Shown: positions 38,793-46,431 of the stretch, piece after piece | Layout: every line of letters begins with the position of its first letter | Numbering within the stretch: position 1 is the first letter of the stretch | From: Arthrobacter globiformis | Lineage (GTDB): Bacteria > Actinomycetota > Actinomycetes > Actinomycetales > Micrococcaceae | Assembly: GCF_003261175.1 (NCBI RefSeq) | Contig: NZ_QLNP01000089.1 | Location: 1 to 64,000, forward strand | Length of the DNA stretch: 64,000 nucleotides | Direction of reading: 5' to 3' | Program-made: the position numbers and the translations under genes | The notes under the pieces: generated by a model | Seen by the model: only the letters and a program-made list of their open reading frames with translations | Databases searched by the model: none | What the model was told of the DNA's origin: nothing

Positions 38793-38841
38793 GGGTCACT
38801 TACAGCCCAATCGGAGGGCCTTATTGGGCGCTAAGTGACCC
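38793..38841. repeat. 19-bp imperfect intergenic palindrome
   Basis: GGGTCACTTA-CAG-CCCAAT (38793-38811) is mirrored at 38823-38841 with 17 of 19 positions matching, around an 11-nt centre containing GGCCTT. It could terminate the nirB-cobA-nnaR transcript or be a mobile-type intergenic repeat. Confidence 0.6.
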
Positions 38842-38860
38842 TCCCCGCCCGCACCCTAGC

Positions 38861-38899
38861 CTCGCAAGCTCGGCCAGGGAACCCTGCGGGCGTGGGCCC
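38861..38899 (-). repeat. Copy of dispersed repeat also found after prs
   Basis: On the minus strand this matches 18206-18244 at 34 of 39 positions, sharing GCAGGGTTCCCTG and GAGCTTGCGAG. It lies directly downstream of the nnaR stop codon. Confidence 0.65.
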
Positions 38900-38916
38900 C
38901 CGTTGCTGTAATAGGG

Positions 38917-40116
38917 CTAGACGCGGATGCGGTAGCCGCGCTTCACTACTGTTTCCACGAGCTTGCCGTCGGGCAGGGAAGACCGCAGCCGGCTGACCGT
39001 CATGTCCAGCGCGTGCACCGAGCCGCGCAGTTCCAGCAGCTCGGACAGGGACTCCCGGGAAAGGACCGCACCGCCGGCGCCCAGGAGCGCGCGGAGCAGC
39101 AGCAGCGGTGCCGGGGCAATCTCCACAGGCTCGCCGTCAATGCGCAGCGACCGGCCGCGCAGTTCCACATTTCCGGACCGCGTGTCGAGGCGTCGCACAT
39201 GGTTCAGCGCGAGGTGCTCGCACACCAGCCTGATCAGCGCGCCCATCCGGAACCGTTCCGGCACCAGCGGGGTGATGCCAGCGTCCAGCAGCGGCTGCGC
39301 CGTCACCGGACCAACGACGGCGGTTGTCACCGTGGTCTTCAGGCTCTCCACGAGCTGCTTGTACAGCCCCATCTCGTGGGCCGTGCTCCACATGGCGTCC
39401 ACGGCGGGGGCACTCGTGAAGGTGAGGACGTCCAGGTTGCCGCTGCACGCTGCCTCGATCAGGCGGGGGAGCCGGTCGGCGCCGTCGGGCTTGACCCAGC
39501 GGTACGGGGTCACGGTCAGGACGGTGGCACCGGACATCCGCAGCCGTTCCAGCTGGCGGACATCCGTGTAGCCGTGCAGCTGCACGGCCACGGTCTTGCC
39601 GCGCACGCCCTCGGCCAGCAGCATGTCCACCAGTGTTGCGGTGGTTTCGTCGCTGCTGATCCCGACGTCGGCCAGGCCGGCCGCGCGCACGGCGCCGCGG
39701 GCCTTGGGCCCACGGACGAACATCCGGCAGGCGGCCAGGGTTTCCAGCAGCTCCTCACCGATCCCCGAAGCGTCCGCCGCCTCGCACCAGCGGCGCATGC
39801 CGTAGGCGGTGGTTGCGATGCAGAGGTCGGGCTTGGCCGCGATGATCGTCTTGGTGTCCTCGATGAGGCTGATGTCCTCGTTCACGGGGGCGATCTTCAG
39901 TGCCGGGGCGTGCAGGACCTCGGCGCCGCGGCGTTCCAGGGCCTCGATGAGGTCCCGCGAACGGCGGTGGGACGTCACGCCGATCCGGAAACCCTCCAAC
40001 GGGGCCTCGGCCGCCGCCTCCGGAGCGGTTTCGGTGAGCGCGGGCCCGGCGGGCGGGGTCTCGGCGGGTGATGTTTCAGTGGGGGCTAGTACATTCATTG
40101 CGTTCATGCCTATCAC
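38917..40116 (-). CDS. nnaR: Uroporphyrinogen-III synthase (HemD) domain fused to winged-helix DNA-binding domain, NnaR-like
   Basis: A 399-residue two-domain protein. After a Thr/Pro/Ala-rich leader, residues about 45-290 are a HemD-type fold (GFRIGVTSHRRSRDLIEALERRG, TFTSAPAVDAMW, VGPVTAQPLLDAGI). Residues about 310-399 are an OmpR-type winged helix (LLLLRALLGAGGAVLSRESL, LDMTVSRLRSSL, VVKRGYRIRV). The same fusion is known in streptomycetes and mycobacteria as NnaR, which helps GlnR activate nitrate/nitrite genes. Whether the HemD half is catalytic is unclear. The GTG at 40116 overlaps the cobA stop by 4 nt; ATG 40107 is an alternative. It is the last gene of nirB-cobA-nnaR. Confidence 0.85.
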   Translation of the reverse strand: MIGMNAMNVLAPTETSPAETPPAGPALTETAPEAAAEAPLEGFRIGVTSHRRSRDLIEALERRGAEVLHAPALKIAPVNEDISLIEDTKTIIAAKPDLCIATTAYGMRRWCEAADASGIGEELLETLAACRMFVRGPKARGAVRAAGLADVGISSDETTATLVDMLLAEGVRGKTVAVQLHGYTDVRQLERLRMSGATVLTVTPYRWVKPDGADRLPRLIEAACSGNLDVLTFTSAPAVDAMWSTAHEMGLYKQLVESLKTTVTTAVVGPVTAQPLLDAGITPLVPERFRMGALIRLVCEHLALNHVRRLDTRSGNVELRGRSLRIDGEPVEIAPAPLLLLRALLGAGGAVLSRESLSELLELRGSVHALDMTVSRLRSSLPDGKLVETVVKRGYRIRV

Positions 40117-41147
40117 GAACCCAGCAGCGAGGCCGCCAGACGGTCGAGTTCCGCCTCGGCCTCGGCATGCCCGCGGTTGGCCTCAGCCACCCGCACCACC
40201 TCGCCGATCACCAGGACGGCGGGGTTGCTGCAGCCGGCGGCGGCAGTTGCGATATTGCCCAGTTCCGCGATGGTGGTCTTCTGGCCCGGCCGGTAGCCGC
40301 GCTCCACCACGGCCATGGGCATGTCGGCGCGCATCCCGGCGCGGCGAAGGCCGGCGGCGAGGTGGTGCAGCGTGCCGATGCCCATCAGCACCACGATGGT
40401 TCCGCCCAAGCCGGCCAGGTGCGTCAGTTCCTTCTCGGTGAGCGGCGCGTGGCCGGACACGACGGTGAACATGTGGCTGACTTCACGGTGCGTCACGGGG
40501 ATGCCGGCGGCAGCGGGCACGGAGATGGCGCTGGTCACGCCCGAAATCACCCGGACGGGAACGCCGGCGGCGACGCAGGAGGCAACTTCCTCCCCGCCGC
40601 GGCCGAAGACGTAGGGGTCGCCGCCCTTGAGGCGCACCACGTTGTTGCCTTCCAACGCGGAAGCGACCATGAGCTTTTCGATGTCGCCCTGGCTCACCTT
40701 GTGGTGTCCCGGGCGCTTTCCGACGTCGACGAGCTCGGCGGAGGTGAGGGACGCCAGCTCCTGGTACGGGGCCAGCCGGTCGTAGAACACGACGTCGGCA
40801 TCGCGCAGGGCCTTGACGGCCGCCACGGTCAGCAACTCGACGGTGCCCGGGCCGCCGCCAACGAGCGTGACGTGGCCGGACCGGCCGGCGGCCGGCTCGG
40901 CCGCCACCGGAATGCCGGCGGCGCGGCAACGGTCCAGCAGCGGCTCCCAGCCGGTCTGGCCGTCGTCGACCGCCGCGACGAGGAACGGACGCTCGGGGAG
41001 GGGGCCGTCGTGCCCGGCACCCTGCGGGGTGCTGAGGCGGGAGACGACCGCGCCGGCTGCCTCGTAGCGGCGGACGGCCTGGCGGGCGGCGAAATCCGAG
41101 CCGGTGACCAGGATGTCGCGGCCGGTGAGATCAATGCTGAGCTGCAT
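40113..41147 (-). CDS. cobA: Uroporphyrinogen-III C-methyltransferase
   Basis: A 344-residue protein. Residues about 90-335 are the SUMT/CobA methylase (VTLVGGGPGTVELLTVAAVKAL, VVFYDRLAP, VRLKGGDPYVFGRGGEE, PVTHREVSHMFTVVSGH) that makes precorrin-2 for siroheme, the cofactor of NirB. The first ~85 residues resemble a shortened CysG-type Rossmann domain (IDLTGRDILVTGSDFAARQAV), probably not an active dehydrogenase because it lacks most of that domain. The ATG lies 2 nt after the nirB stop, with GAGG inside the nirB end, so expression is coupled to nitrite reductase. Confidence 0.92.
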   Translation of the reverse strand: MQLSIDLTGRDILVTGSDFAARQAVRRYEAAGAVVSRLSTPQGAGHDGPLPERPFLVAAVDDGQTGWEPLLDRCRAAGIPVAAEPAAGRSGHVTLVGGGPGTVELLTVAAVKALRDADVVFYDRLAPYQELASLTSAELVDVGKRPGHHKVSQGDIEKLMVASALEGNNVVRLKGGDPYVFGRGGEEVASCVAAGVPVRVISGVTSAISVPAAAGIPVTHREVSHMFTVVSGHAPLTEKELTHLAGLGGTIVVLMGIGTLHHLAAGLRRAGMRADMPMAVVERGYRPGQKTTIAELGNIATAAAGCSNPAVLVIGEVVRVAEANRGHAEAEAELDRLAASLLGS

Positions 41148-41149
41148 GC

Positions 41150-43795
41150 CTATACCTCATTCTCATCGCGGGGCCGCAGGGGAATGGAAGCGCCGATCAG
41201 GACTGGCTGCTGAACGGCCAGCGCCTTCTCCTCGGCTGTTGCCGGGCGCATCTGGCCGCGCTCGTCCGGGACGAAGGTGATCGAATCGTCCTTCTGGTCA
41301 GGGGCATTGACGAAGGAGCGGAACCGGCGGAGGCGCTCGGGGTCCTTCAGGGTGTCTGCCCACTCGTCGATGTAGGTGTCGACGTGCTTGGCCATGGCTG
41401 CCTCGAGGTCCTCGGCGATGCCCAGGGTGTCCTTGACCACCACGTCCTCGACGTGCTTGATGCCGCCGTCGAGCTCTTCCTGCCAGCGTGCGGTGCGCTG
41501 CAGGCGGTCGGCAGTGCGGATGTAGTACATGAAGTAGCGGTCGATGTACTTGATCAGGGTTTCGTCATCGAGGTCCTTCGCCAGCAGCTGGGCGTGGGCC
41601 GGGGTGGCACCGCCGTTGCCGCCGACGTACAGGTTCCAGCCGTCCGCGGTGGCGATCACGCCGACGTCCTTGCCGCGGGCCTCGGCGCATTCGCGGGCAC
41701 ATCCGGAGACGCCCATTTTGAGCTTGTGCGGGCTGCGGAGGCCGCGGTAGCGGAGCTCGAGCTGGATGGCCATGGCCACCGAGTCCTGGACGCCGAAGCG
41801 GCACCAGGTGGAACCGACGCAGGACTTTACCGTGCGCAGGCTCTTGCCGTAGGCCTGGCCGGATTCGAAGCCGGCGTCCACAAGTTCCTTCCAGATTTCC
41901 GGGAGCTCCTCCAGCCGGGCACCGAACATGTCGATGCGCTGGCCGCCGGTGATCTTGGTGTACAGGTTGTACTTTTCGGCGACGGCGGCGATGACGCCGA
42001 GCTTCTTCGGGGTGATCTCGCCGCCGGCGATGCGGGGGACCACCGAGTAGGTGCCGTCCTTCTGCATGTTTGCCAGGGCGCGGTCGTTGGTGTCCTGCAG
42101 GGTGCCGCGGCCGGCGTCCAGCACGTAGGCGCTGTTCTGGCTGGCGAGGATGTTGCCGATGGTCGGCTTGCAGATGTCGCAGCCCGCGCCGGTGCCGTAC
42201 TTGGCCATGATCTCCTCGAAGGAGGTCAGTTCCAGGACGCGGATGGCGTCGAACAGTTCCTGGCGGGACAGTTCGATGTGCTCGCAGAGGGCCTTGGAGA
42301 CCTCGACGCCGGACTTGGTCAGTTCGGTTTCCAGCAGCTTCTTGAGCATGGGCACGCAGGAACCGCACTGGGTGCCGGCGCGGGTGCAGCCCTTCAGCTC
42401 ACCGAGTTCCTGGACCGGGGCGTTGCCGTCGCAGGCGCCGCAGCCGTTGATCGCGTCGCGGATGGTTCCGGCGGTCACGTTGTTGCAGGAGCACAGGGTG
42501 GCGTCGTCCGGCAGCTCGGTTTCGGGGGCGTCGCCGCCGCCCGCCGCGCTGAGGAACGCTCCGGGCTCGGCGGGAAGTTCGCGGCCCAGGAGCGGACGCA
42601 GGCTCATGTACGGTGAGGCGTCACCCACGAAGATGCCGCCCAACAGGGTCTTGGCGTCATCCGTGGTGACGATCTTTTGGTAGACGCCGCGGGCGGGGTC
42701 GGCGTAGACGATCTCGAGGGCGTGCTCGGTCTTGGCGAAGGCGTCGCCGAAGCTGGCGACATCCACGCCGGACAGCTTCAGCTTGGTGGCGGTGTCGAAG
42801 CCGGGGAAGGTCGCATCCCCGCCGTGCAGGCGGTCCGCCACGATCTCGGCCATGGTGTTGGCGGGGGCAACGAGGCCCAGGCACATGCCGCCGAAGTTGG
42901 CTACTTCACCAATGGCCCAGATACCCGGCACCTCGGTGGCGCAGTAATCGTTGATGACCACGCCGCCGCGCTGGCCCAGGCTGAACACCTGTTCCTCGCC
43001 CTCGGCTGCGCGGAAGAGTTCGTCGCGGGGCCGGACGCCGATGGCAACGATCACCATGTCGGCATCGATGGTGCGGCCGTCGGCCATGAGGACACCCGTG
43101 ACCTGGCCCTCGTCGTCGGATAGGACCTCCGACGGGAAGACACCGCCGTGGACTTCAAAGCCCTTGGCCTTGATGAGCCGGCCCATTGCCTGGCCCGCTC
43201 CTTCGTCGAGCTGCGTGGCCATCAGCCACTGCGAACCGTCGATGACGATCGGCGTGGCGCCCAGCTGCTCCGTGCCGGCGGCCGATTCGAGCCCTAGGAG
43301 GCCGCCGCCGATGGTGACCGCTTTAACCTTGCGGCCGAGCTTTTCCGTCAGTTCGGCGATGGCCTTGTTGATGGCCCAGACGTCTTCAAGCGTGCGGTAC
43401 ACGTGGGTGAGCTCGGCGCCCGGGATCGGCAGGCGGGCGGCATTCGAACCGGTGGCCACCACCAGTTCGTCGTATTCGAAGGTGTTGCCGGCAGCGGTTT
43501 CCACCGTCTTGGCCTCGGCATTGATCTTGACCACGCGCTCGCCGGTCTTCAGGTCCACGGAGGGGTGGTCCCACATGGCAGCCTCGCCCAGGGTGAGGTC
43601 GTAGTCCATGTCGGTGAGGGCCTTGGAGAGCGCCACCCGGTCATAGGGGAGGTGGGCTTCTTCAGTGAGGACAGTGACATGCCAGCCTTCGAGGCCACGG
43701 GCATGCATGGCATCGGCAAAACGGTGGGCTGCAGGGCCGCCGCCGGCGACCACAATGCGGCGCGGAGTCGATGAGGTTGAAGTCTGTTCGGTCAC
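41150..43795 (-). CDS. nirB: Assimilatory nitrite reductase [NAD(P)H], large subunit
   Basis: An 881-residue siroheme enzyme reducing nitrite to ammonium. In order it has an FAD/NAD(P)H module (VVAGGGPAAHRFADAM, TIGGGLLGLESAAG, VPGIWAIGEVANFGG), a BFD-like [2Fe-2S] region (C435, C437, C470, C477, C480), ferredoxin-like domains and the siroheme/[4Fe-4S] ligands C659, C665, C699 and C703 (C-X5-C-X33-C-X3-C). GTG 43795 (VTEQTSTSS) is chosen because GAAAGG precedes it; an upstream in-frame ATG at 43927 adds unrelated residues and runs through the operator region. It heads nirB-cobA-nnaR and is divergent from nirD. Confidence 0.95.
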   Translation of the reverse strand: MTEQTSTSSTPRRIVVAGGGPAAHRFADAMHARGLEGWHVTVLTEEAHLPYDRVALSKALTDMDYDLTLGEAAMWDHPSVDLKTGERVVKINAEAKTVETAAGNTFEYDELVVATGSNAARLPIPGAELTHVYRTLEDVWAINKAIAELTEKLGRKVKAVTIGGGLLGLESAAGTEQLGATPIVIDGSQWLMATQLDEGAGQAMGRLIKAKGFEVHGGVFPSEVLSDDEGQVTGVLMADGRTIDADMVIVAIGVRPRDELFRAAEGEEQVFSLGQRGGVVINDYCATEVPGIWAIGEVANFGGMCLGLVAPANTMAEIVADRLHGGDATFPGFDTATKLKLSGVDVASFGDAFAKTEHALEIVYADPARGVYQKIVTTDDAKTLLGGIFVGDASPYMSLRPLLGRELPAEPGAFLSAAGGGDAPETELPDDATLCSCNNVTAGTIRDAINGCGACDGNAPVQELGELKGCTRAGTQCGSCVPMLKKLLETELTKSGVEVSKALCEHIELSRQELFDAIRVLELTSFEEIMAKYGTGAGCDICKPTIGNILASQNSAYVLDAGRGTLQDTNDRALANMQKDGTYSVVPRIAGGEITPKKLGVIAAVAEKYNLYTKITGGQRIDMFGARLEELPEIWKELVDAGFESGQAYGKSLRTVKSCVGSTWCRFGVQDSVAMAIQLELRYRGLRSPHKLKMGVSGCARECAEARGKDVGVIATADGWNLYVGGNGGATPAHAQLLAKDLDDETLIKYIDRYFMYYIRTADRLQRTARWQEELDGGIKHVEDVVVKDTLGIAEDLEAAMAKHVDTYIDEWADTLKDPERLRRFRSFVNAPDQKDDSITFVPDERGQMRPATAEEKALAVQQPVLIGASIPLRPRDENEV

Positions 43796-43860
43796 TGTGG
43801 GCCTTTCGCTGGGCCGCAGACGGTGCTCTGCAGCTTGTGCGTCCAGCCTAGGGAGCCGCA

Positions 43861-43920
43861 GTTTCGCTTCAGTTTCCCAATTGTTTCGTGAACTTAACTT
43901 CTGCATCACGGGCTTGTTTC
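43861..43920 (-). promoter_or_regulatory. Six-half-site GlnR-like operator array upstream of nirB
   Basis: On the minus strand the pentamers GAAAC, GTGAT, GTTAA, GAAAC, GAAAC, GAAAC occur at 43920-43916, 43909-43905, 43898-43894, 43887-43883, 43876-43872 and 43865-43861, every one separated by exactly 6 nt. GlnR boxes are GTNAC-N6-GAAAC repeats with this 11-bp period. Four of the six half-sites are exact GAAAC. The array lies 66-125 bp before the nirB start. Confidence 0.65.
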
Positions 43921-43938
43921 GGGCCATGTGAGGTGTCT

Positions 43939-43976
43939 TTTACGTTCTTGACACATTGACCGCACCCCGTCGAAAC
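43939..43976 (+). promoter_or_regulatory. GlnR-like box upstream of nirD
   Basis: On the plus strand TTTAC (43939), GACAC (43950), CGCAC (43961) and GAAAC (43972) are spaced at 11 bp, matching the alternating GTNAC-N6-GAAAC-N6-GTNAC-N6-GAAAC pattern at about 16 of 20 positions counting N as a match. It points toward nirD, whose start is 114 bp downstream. Confidence 0.5.
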
Positions 43977-44089
43977 ACCGTCACCCTAGCTTTGGAATAC
44001 GGCCGCAGCGGCGGCAGCACTAGGCGCAAACACGCGCCTCGCAGGACCGGCCCGCCGCCGGAAAGCACGCAAAGGGAGAGGAGCCGGAC

Positions 44090-44455
44090 ATGACGGCAAC
44101 ACTGGAACTTGAGGATCTCGCCACCGGATATGCGGCAGGCTGGCACCGCGTCTGCGCGGTGGAGGACCTGGAACTGGCCTGGGGGGAAGCGGCACTCGTG
44201 GCCGGCCGGCAGGTGGCCCTGTTCCGCACAGGCCCCGGTGAGGTTTTCGCCGTGGCGCAGGAGGACCCGGCCACCGGCGCCTTCGTTATGGCGCGCGGCA
44301 TCCTCGGATCACGCGGCATGCGCCCCACCATCGCCTCGCCGCTGCACAAGGAGGTCTACGACCTCGAGACGGGTGAATGCTTTGGAAACGGGGAGCTGCG
44401 CCTGCCCGCCTTCAGCACGCGCATCGTGGACGGCTTCATCGAGGTTGAGCTCTAA
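44090..44455 (+). CDS. nirD: Nitrite reductase [NAD(P)H], small subunit
   Basis: A 121-residue NirD protein with a Rieske-like beta fold (GWHRVCAVEDLELAWGEAAL, QVALFRTGPGEVFAVAQEDP, IASPLHKEVYDLETGEC). Like other NirD proteins it lacks the paired Cys-His cluster ligands, so it is not a broken Rieske protein. It partners NirB. Unusually it is divergent from nirB rather than directly downstream. The ATG follows GGGAGAGGAG. Confidence 0.92.
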   Translation: MTATLELEDLATGYAAGWHRVCAVEDLELAWGEAALVAGRQVALFRTGPGEVFAVAQEDPATGAFVMARGILGSRGMRPTIASPLHKEVYDLETGECFGNGELRLPAFSTRIVDGFIEVEL

Positions 44456-44468
44456 GACTCAAGCTCCC

Positions 44469-44517
44469 GGCGGCCCGCCCGTAATGAGCCGCAGCCCTTT
44501 GAAGGGTCGGGGCCGCC
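44469..44517. terminator. Candidate terminator structure between convergent nirD and phosphomannomutase genes
   Basis: GGCGGCCC (44469-44476) pairs with GGGCCGCC (44510-44517), and an inner CCCTT/AAGGG hairpin lies at 44495-44506. The right arm touches the last base of the phosphomannomutase stop codon. No T-run is present. Confidence 0.4.
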
Positions 44518-46301
44518 TACAGGCCCAGGGCCTCGCGCACGTCAGTCAGCACCTGGTCCAGCGCGGCCCTCGCTGCCAGCCGGGCTTCGGGCAGTTCAGC
44601 GGCCGAGCCGACGCTCTGGATGACCTCCAGGTAGCACTTCAGTTTCGGCTCCGTGCCGCTCGGCCGGATGATCACGCGGCTGAGGTCGCGGGTTACATAG
44701 AGCAGCCCGTCGGTCGGAGGCAGCTGTTCGCTGCCTTCGGCCAGATCCACGAATGACTCCACGGCCGACCCGCCAAACGATTCGGGCGGGTTCACGCGCA
44801 GCCGGTTCATCATGGCATCCAGCAGGCCGAGGTCAGCCACGCGGATGCTCAGCTGGTCACTCGCGTGGAGCCCGTGCACCAGGTACAGCTCGTCCAGGGT
44901 GTCGAAGATCGTCCTGCCCTCGGCCTTGGCTGCGGCCGCCAATTCCGCGATCAGCACCGCGGCGGACAGTCCGTCCTTGTCACGGACCAGGTCCGGAGCA
45001 ACGCAGTAACCCAGCGCCTCCTCATAGCCGTAGACGAGGCCCGGCACCCGGGAAATCCACTTGAACCCGGTCAGCGTTTCCTCATGCGCGTACCCTGCTG
45101 CGGCGGCGATGCGTGAAAGCAGCCGCGACGAAACAATCGAATTGGCGAACACACCGCCGGCCGCCTCCACTCCGGCAGCGTCCGCTCCAGTGGGGTCCGC
45201 TCCGGTTGCGTCCGCCTTAGAGGCGGCCAGGCGCGCCACGACGTGCGCTCCCAGAAGGGCGCCCACCTCATCGCCCCGCAGCATCCGCCACGCACCCGTG
45301 TCCGGGTCCTTCGCGGCCACCGCGGCACGGTCTGCGTCCGGGTCGTTGGCCAGAACGATGTCTGCGTCCGCCTGCATCGCCTCACCCAGGGCCAGATCCA
45401 GGGCGCCCGTTTCCTCAGGGTTGGGAAAACTGACGGTGGGGAAGTCCGGGTCCGGCTCCGCCTGTTCGCTGACCAGCGTCACGTCGGTGAATCCGGCTGC
45501 CTCCAGAACGGAGACAGCCGTCGCTCCGCCGACGCCGTGCAACGGTGTCAGGACAATCTTCAGGTCCCGAGCCGGGAAGAGCACGCGGTCGGCCAGCCCT
45601 GCCGTGGCGGCCCCGTAGTCCTGGACGATCCCGTCGTCGAGCACCGTCCAGCCGTCCTGGGCCAAGGGGATGGAGGCAAGGTCGCCCGCCTTGCTGATTT
45701 CGGTGGCGATCAGGGCGTCGTACGGCGCCACGATCTGCGCGCCCCGGCCGCTTTCCTCCACCGCATGCCGGCCGAGGTACACCTTGTAGCCGTTATCCTG
45801 CGGGGGGTTGTGGCTGGCTGTGACCATCACGCCGCCGTCGCACTCCAGCGCCCGGACCGCATACGCGAGCAGCGGCGTCGGCAGGGGAGCCGGCATCAGG
45901 AATGTCTCGATGCCCGCCGCAGTGAACACGGCCGCCGTCTCGGTCGCGAAAATGTCAGAGTTGTAGCGGGCGTCGTAGCCGACGACGGCGCGTGGCCGTG
46001 TTCCGGGCACAGCCTCCGCCACCGCCCGGACCAGAAAATTGGCGAAGCCCGCCGCTGCGCGGCGGACCACGACGCGGTTCATCCGGTTCGGCCCCGGGCC
46101 CAGGGCGGCACGCAGGCCCGCCGTTCCGAACTGCAGCGTTCCCCGGAAGCTGTCTTCAAGGTCCTGCCGGGCGGCGGGCGTGCCGGCCTCGGTGAGCTTC
46201 ACGAGCTCGGTCAGCGTTGCCGCGGTACGGGGATCCGGATCCTGGGCGGCCCAGGCACGGGCGTCGTTGAGCAGCTGCAGATCGGCTTCGGAAGACGTCA
46301 T
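44517..46301 (-). CDS. Phospho-sugar mutase (phosphomannomutase/phosphoglucomutase family)
   Basis: A 594-residue alpha-D-phosphohexomutase. It has the catalytic phosphoserine loop GGVMVTASHNPPQDNGYKVY, the Mg site ANDPDADRAAVA, the sugar-binding GYEEALGYCVAP and the phosphate-binding RPSGTEPKLKCYLEV. It interconverts hexose 1- and 6-phosphates for cell-wall and glycan precursors; mannose versus glucose specificity cannot be read by eye. ATG 46301 is preferred over 46310 because a TAGTTT box lies 7 nt upstream (leaderless layout). A low-complexity insert (KADATGADPTGADAAGVEAA) sits between the Mg site and the sugar-binding loop. Confidence 0.9.
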   Translation of the reverse strand: MTSSEADLQLLNDARAWAAQDPDPRTAATLTELVKLTEAGTPAARQDLEDSFRGTLQFGTAGLRAALGPGPNRMNRVVVRRAAAGFANFLVRAVAEAVPGTRPRAVVGYDARYNSDIFATETAAVFTAAGIETFLMPAPLPTPLLAYAVRALECDGGVMVTASHNPPQDNGYKVYLGRHAVEESGRGAQIVAPYDALIATEISKAGDLASIPLAQDGWTVLDDGIVQDYGAATAGLADRVLFPARDLKIVLTPLHGVGGATAVSVLEAAGFTDVTLVSEQAEPDPDFPTVSFPNPEETGALDLALGEAMQADADIVLANDPDADRAAVAAKDPDTGAWRMLRGDEVGALLGAHVVARLAASKADATGADPTGADAAGVEAAGGVFANSIVSSRLLSRIAAAAGYAHEETLTGFKWISRVPGLVYGYEEALGYCVAPDLVRDKDGLSAAVLIAELAAAAKAEGRTIFDTLDELYLVHGLHASDQLSIRVADLGLLDAMMNRLRVNPPESFGGSAVESFVDLAEGSEQLPPTDGLLYVTRDLSRVIIRPSGTEPKLKCYLEVIQSVGSAAELPEARLAARAALDQVLTDVREALGL

Positions 46302-46308
46302 GGCATCC

Positions 46309-46314
46309 AAACTA
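46309..46314 (-). promoter_or_regulatory. Probable -10 box of leaderless phosphomannomutase transcript
   Basis: On the minus strand TAGTTT lies 7 nt before the ATG at 46301. It is about 83 bp from the divergent promoter of the Rrf2 gene. Confidence 0.45.
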
Positions 46315-46396
46315 TCGTCAAAGTGCGGCGGAGCGGTGCCGGACGGGGCTAGTGACCGGTCACAACCTCACAGGTCCGTGGCGGCTGGAGCGCTTC

Positions 46397-46424
46397 TTGA
46401 CAGGAGATTCTGGACACGTACTGT
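46397..46424 (+). promoter_or_regulatory. Sigma-70-type promoter of the Rrf2 regulator gene
   Basis: A consensus -35 TTGACA (46397-46402), a 16-nt spacer and a -10 TACTGT (46419-46424) are followed after 7 nt by the GTG start at 46432, predicting a leaderless mRNA. This is the clearest full promoter in the window. Confidence 0.7.
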
Positions 46425-46431
46425 CTTGGTT

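Larger units (their letters stand above)
38597..38916. other. Intergenic region with 11-bp-phased repeats and palindromes
   Basis: This 320-bp gap between nnaR and the flavoprotein gene holds no gene. It contains a run of three GTNAC direct repeats at 38755-38781, an imperfect 19-bp palindrome at 38793-38841, and a dispersed repeat copy at 38861-38899 beside the nnaR end. Confidence 0.5.

Noticed and set aside
41384-42616. 410-residue plus-strand frame inside nirB
   Set aside because: It lies wholly within nirB on the other strand, is Ala/Gly/Val/His-biased and shows no family features.
43795-43927. Upstream ATG start for nirB at 43927
   Set aside because: It would place the phased GAAAC array inside the coding region and add 44 residues unlike any NirB N-terminus. 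GTG 43795 has a good GAAAGG site.
44090-44455. nirD as a degraded Rieske protein because ligand Cys/His pairs are missing
   Set aside because: NirD subunits of assimilatory nitrite reductases normally lack the cluster ligands, so this is the family norm.
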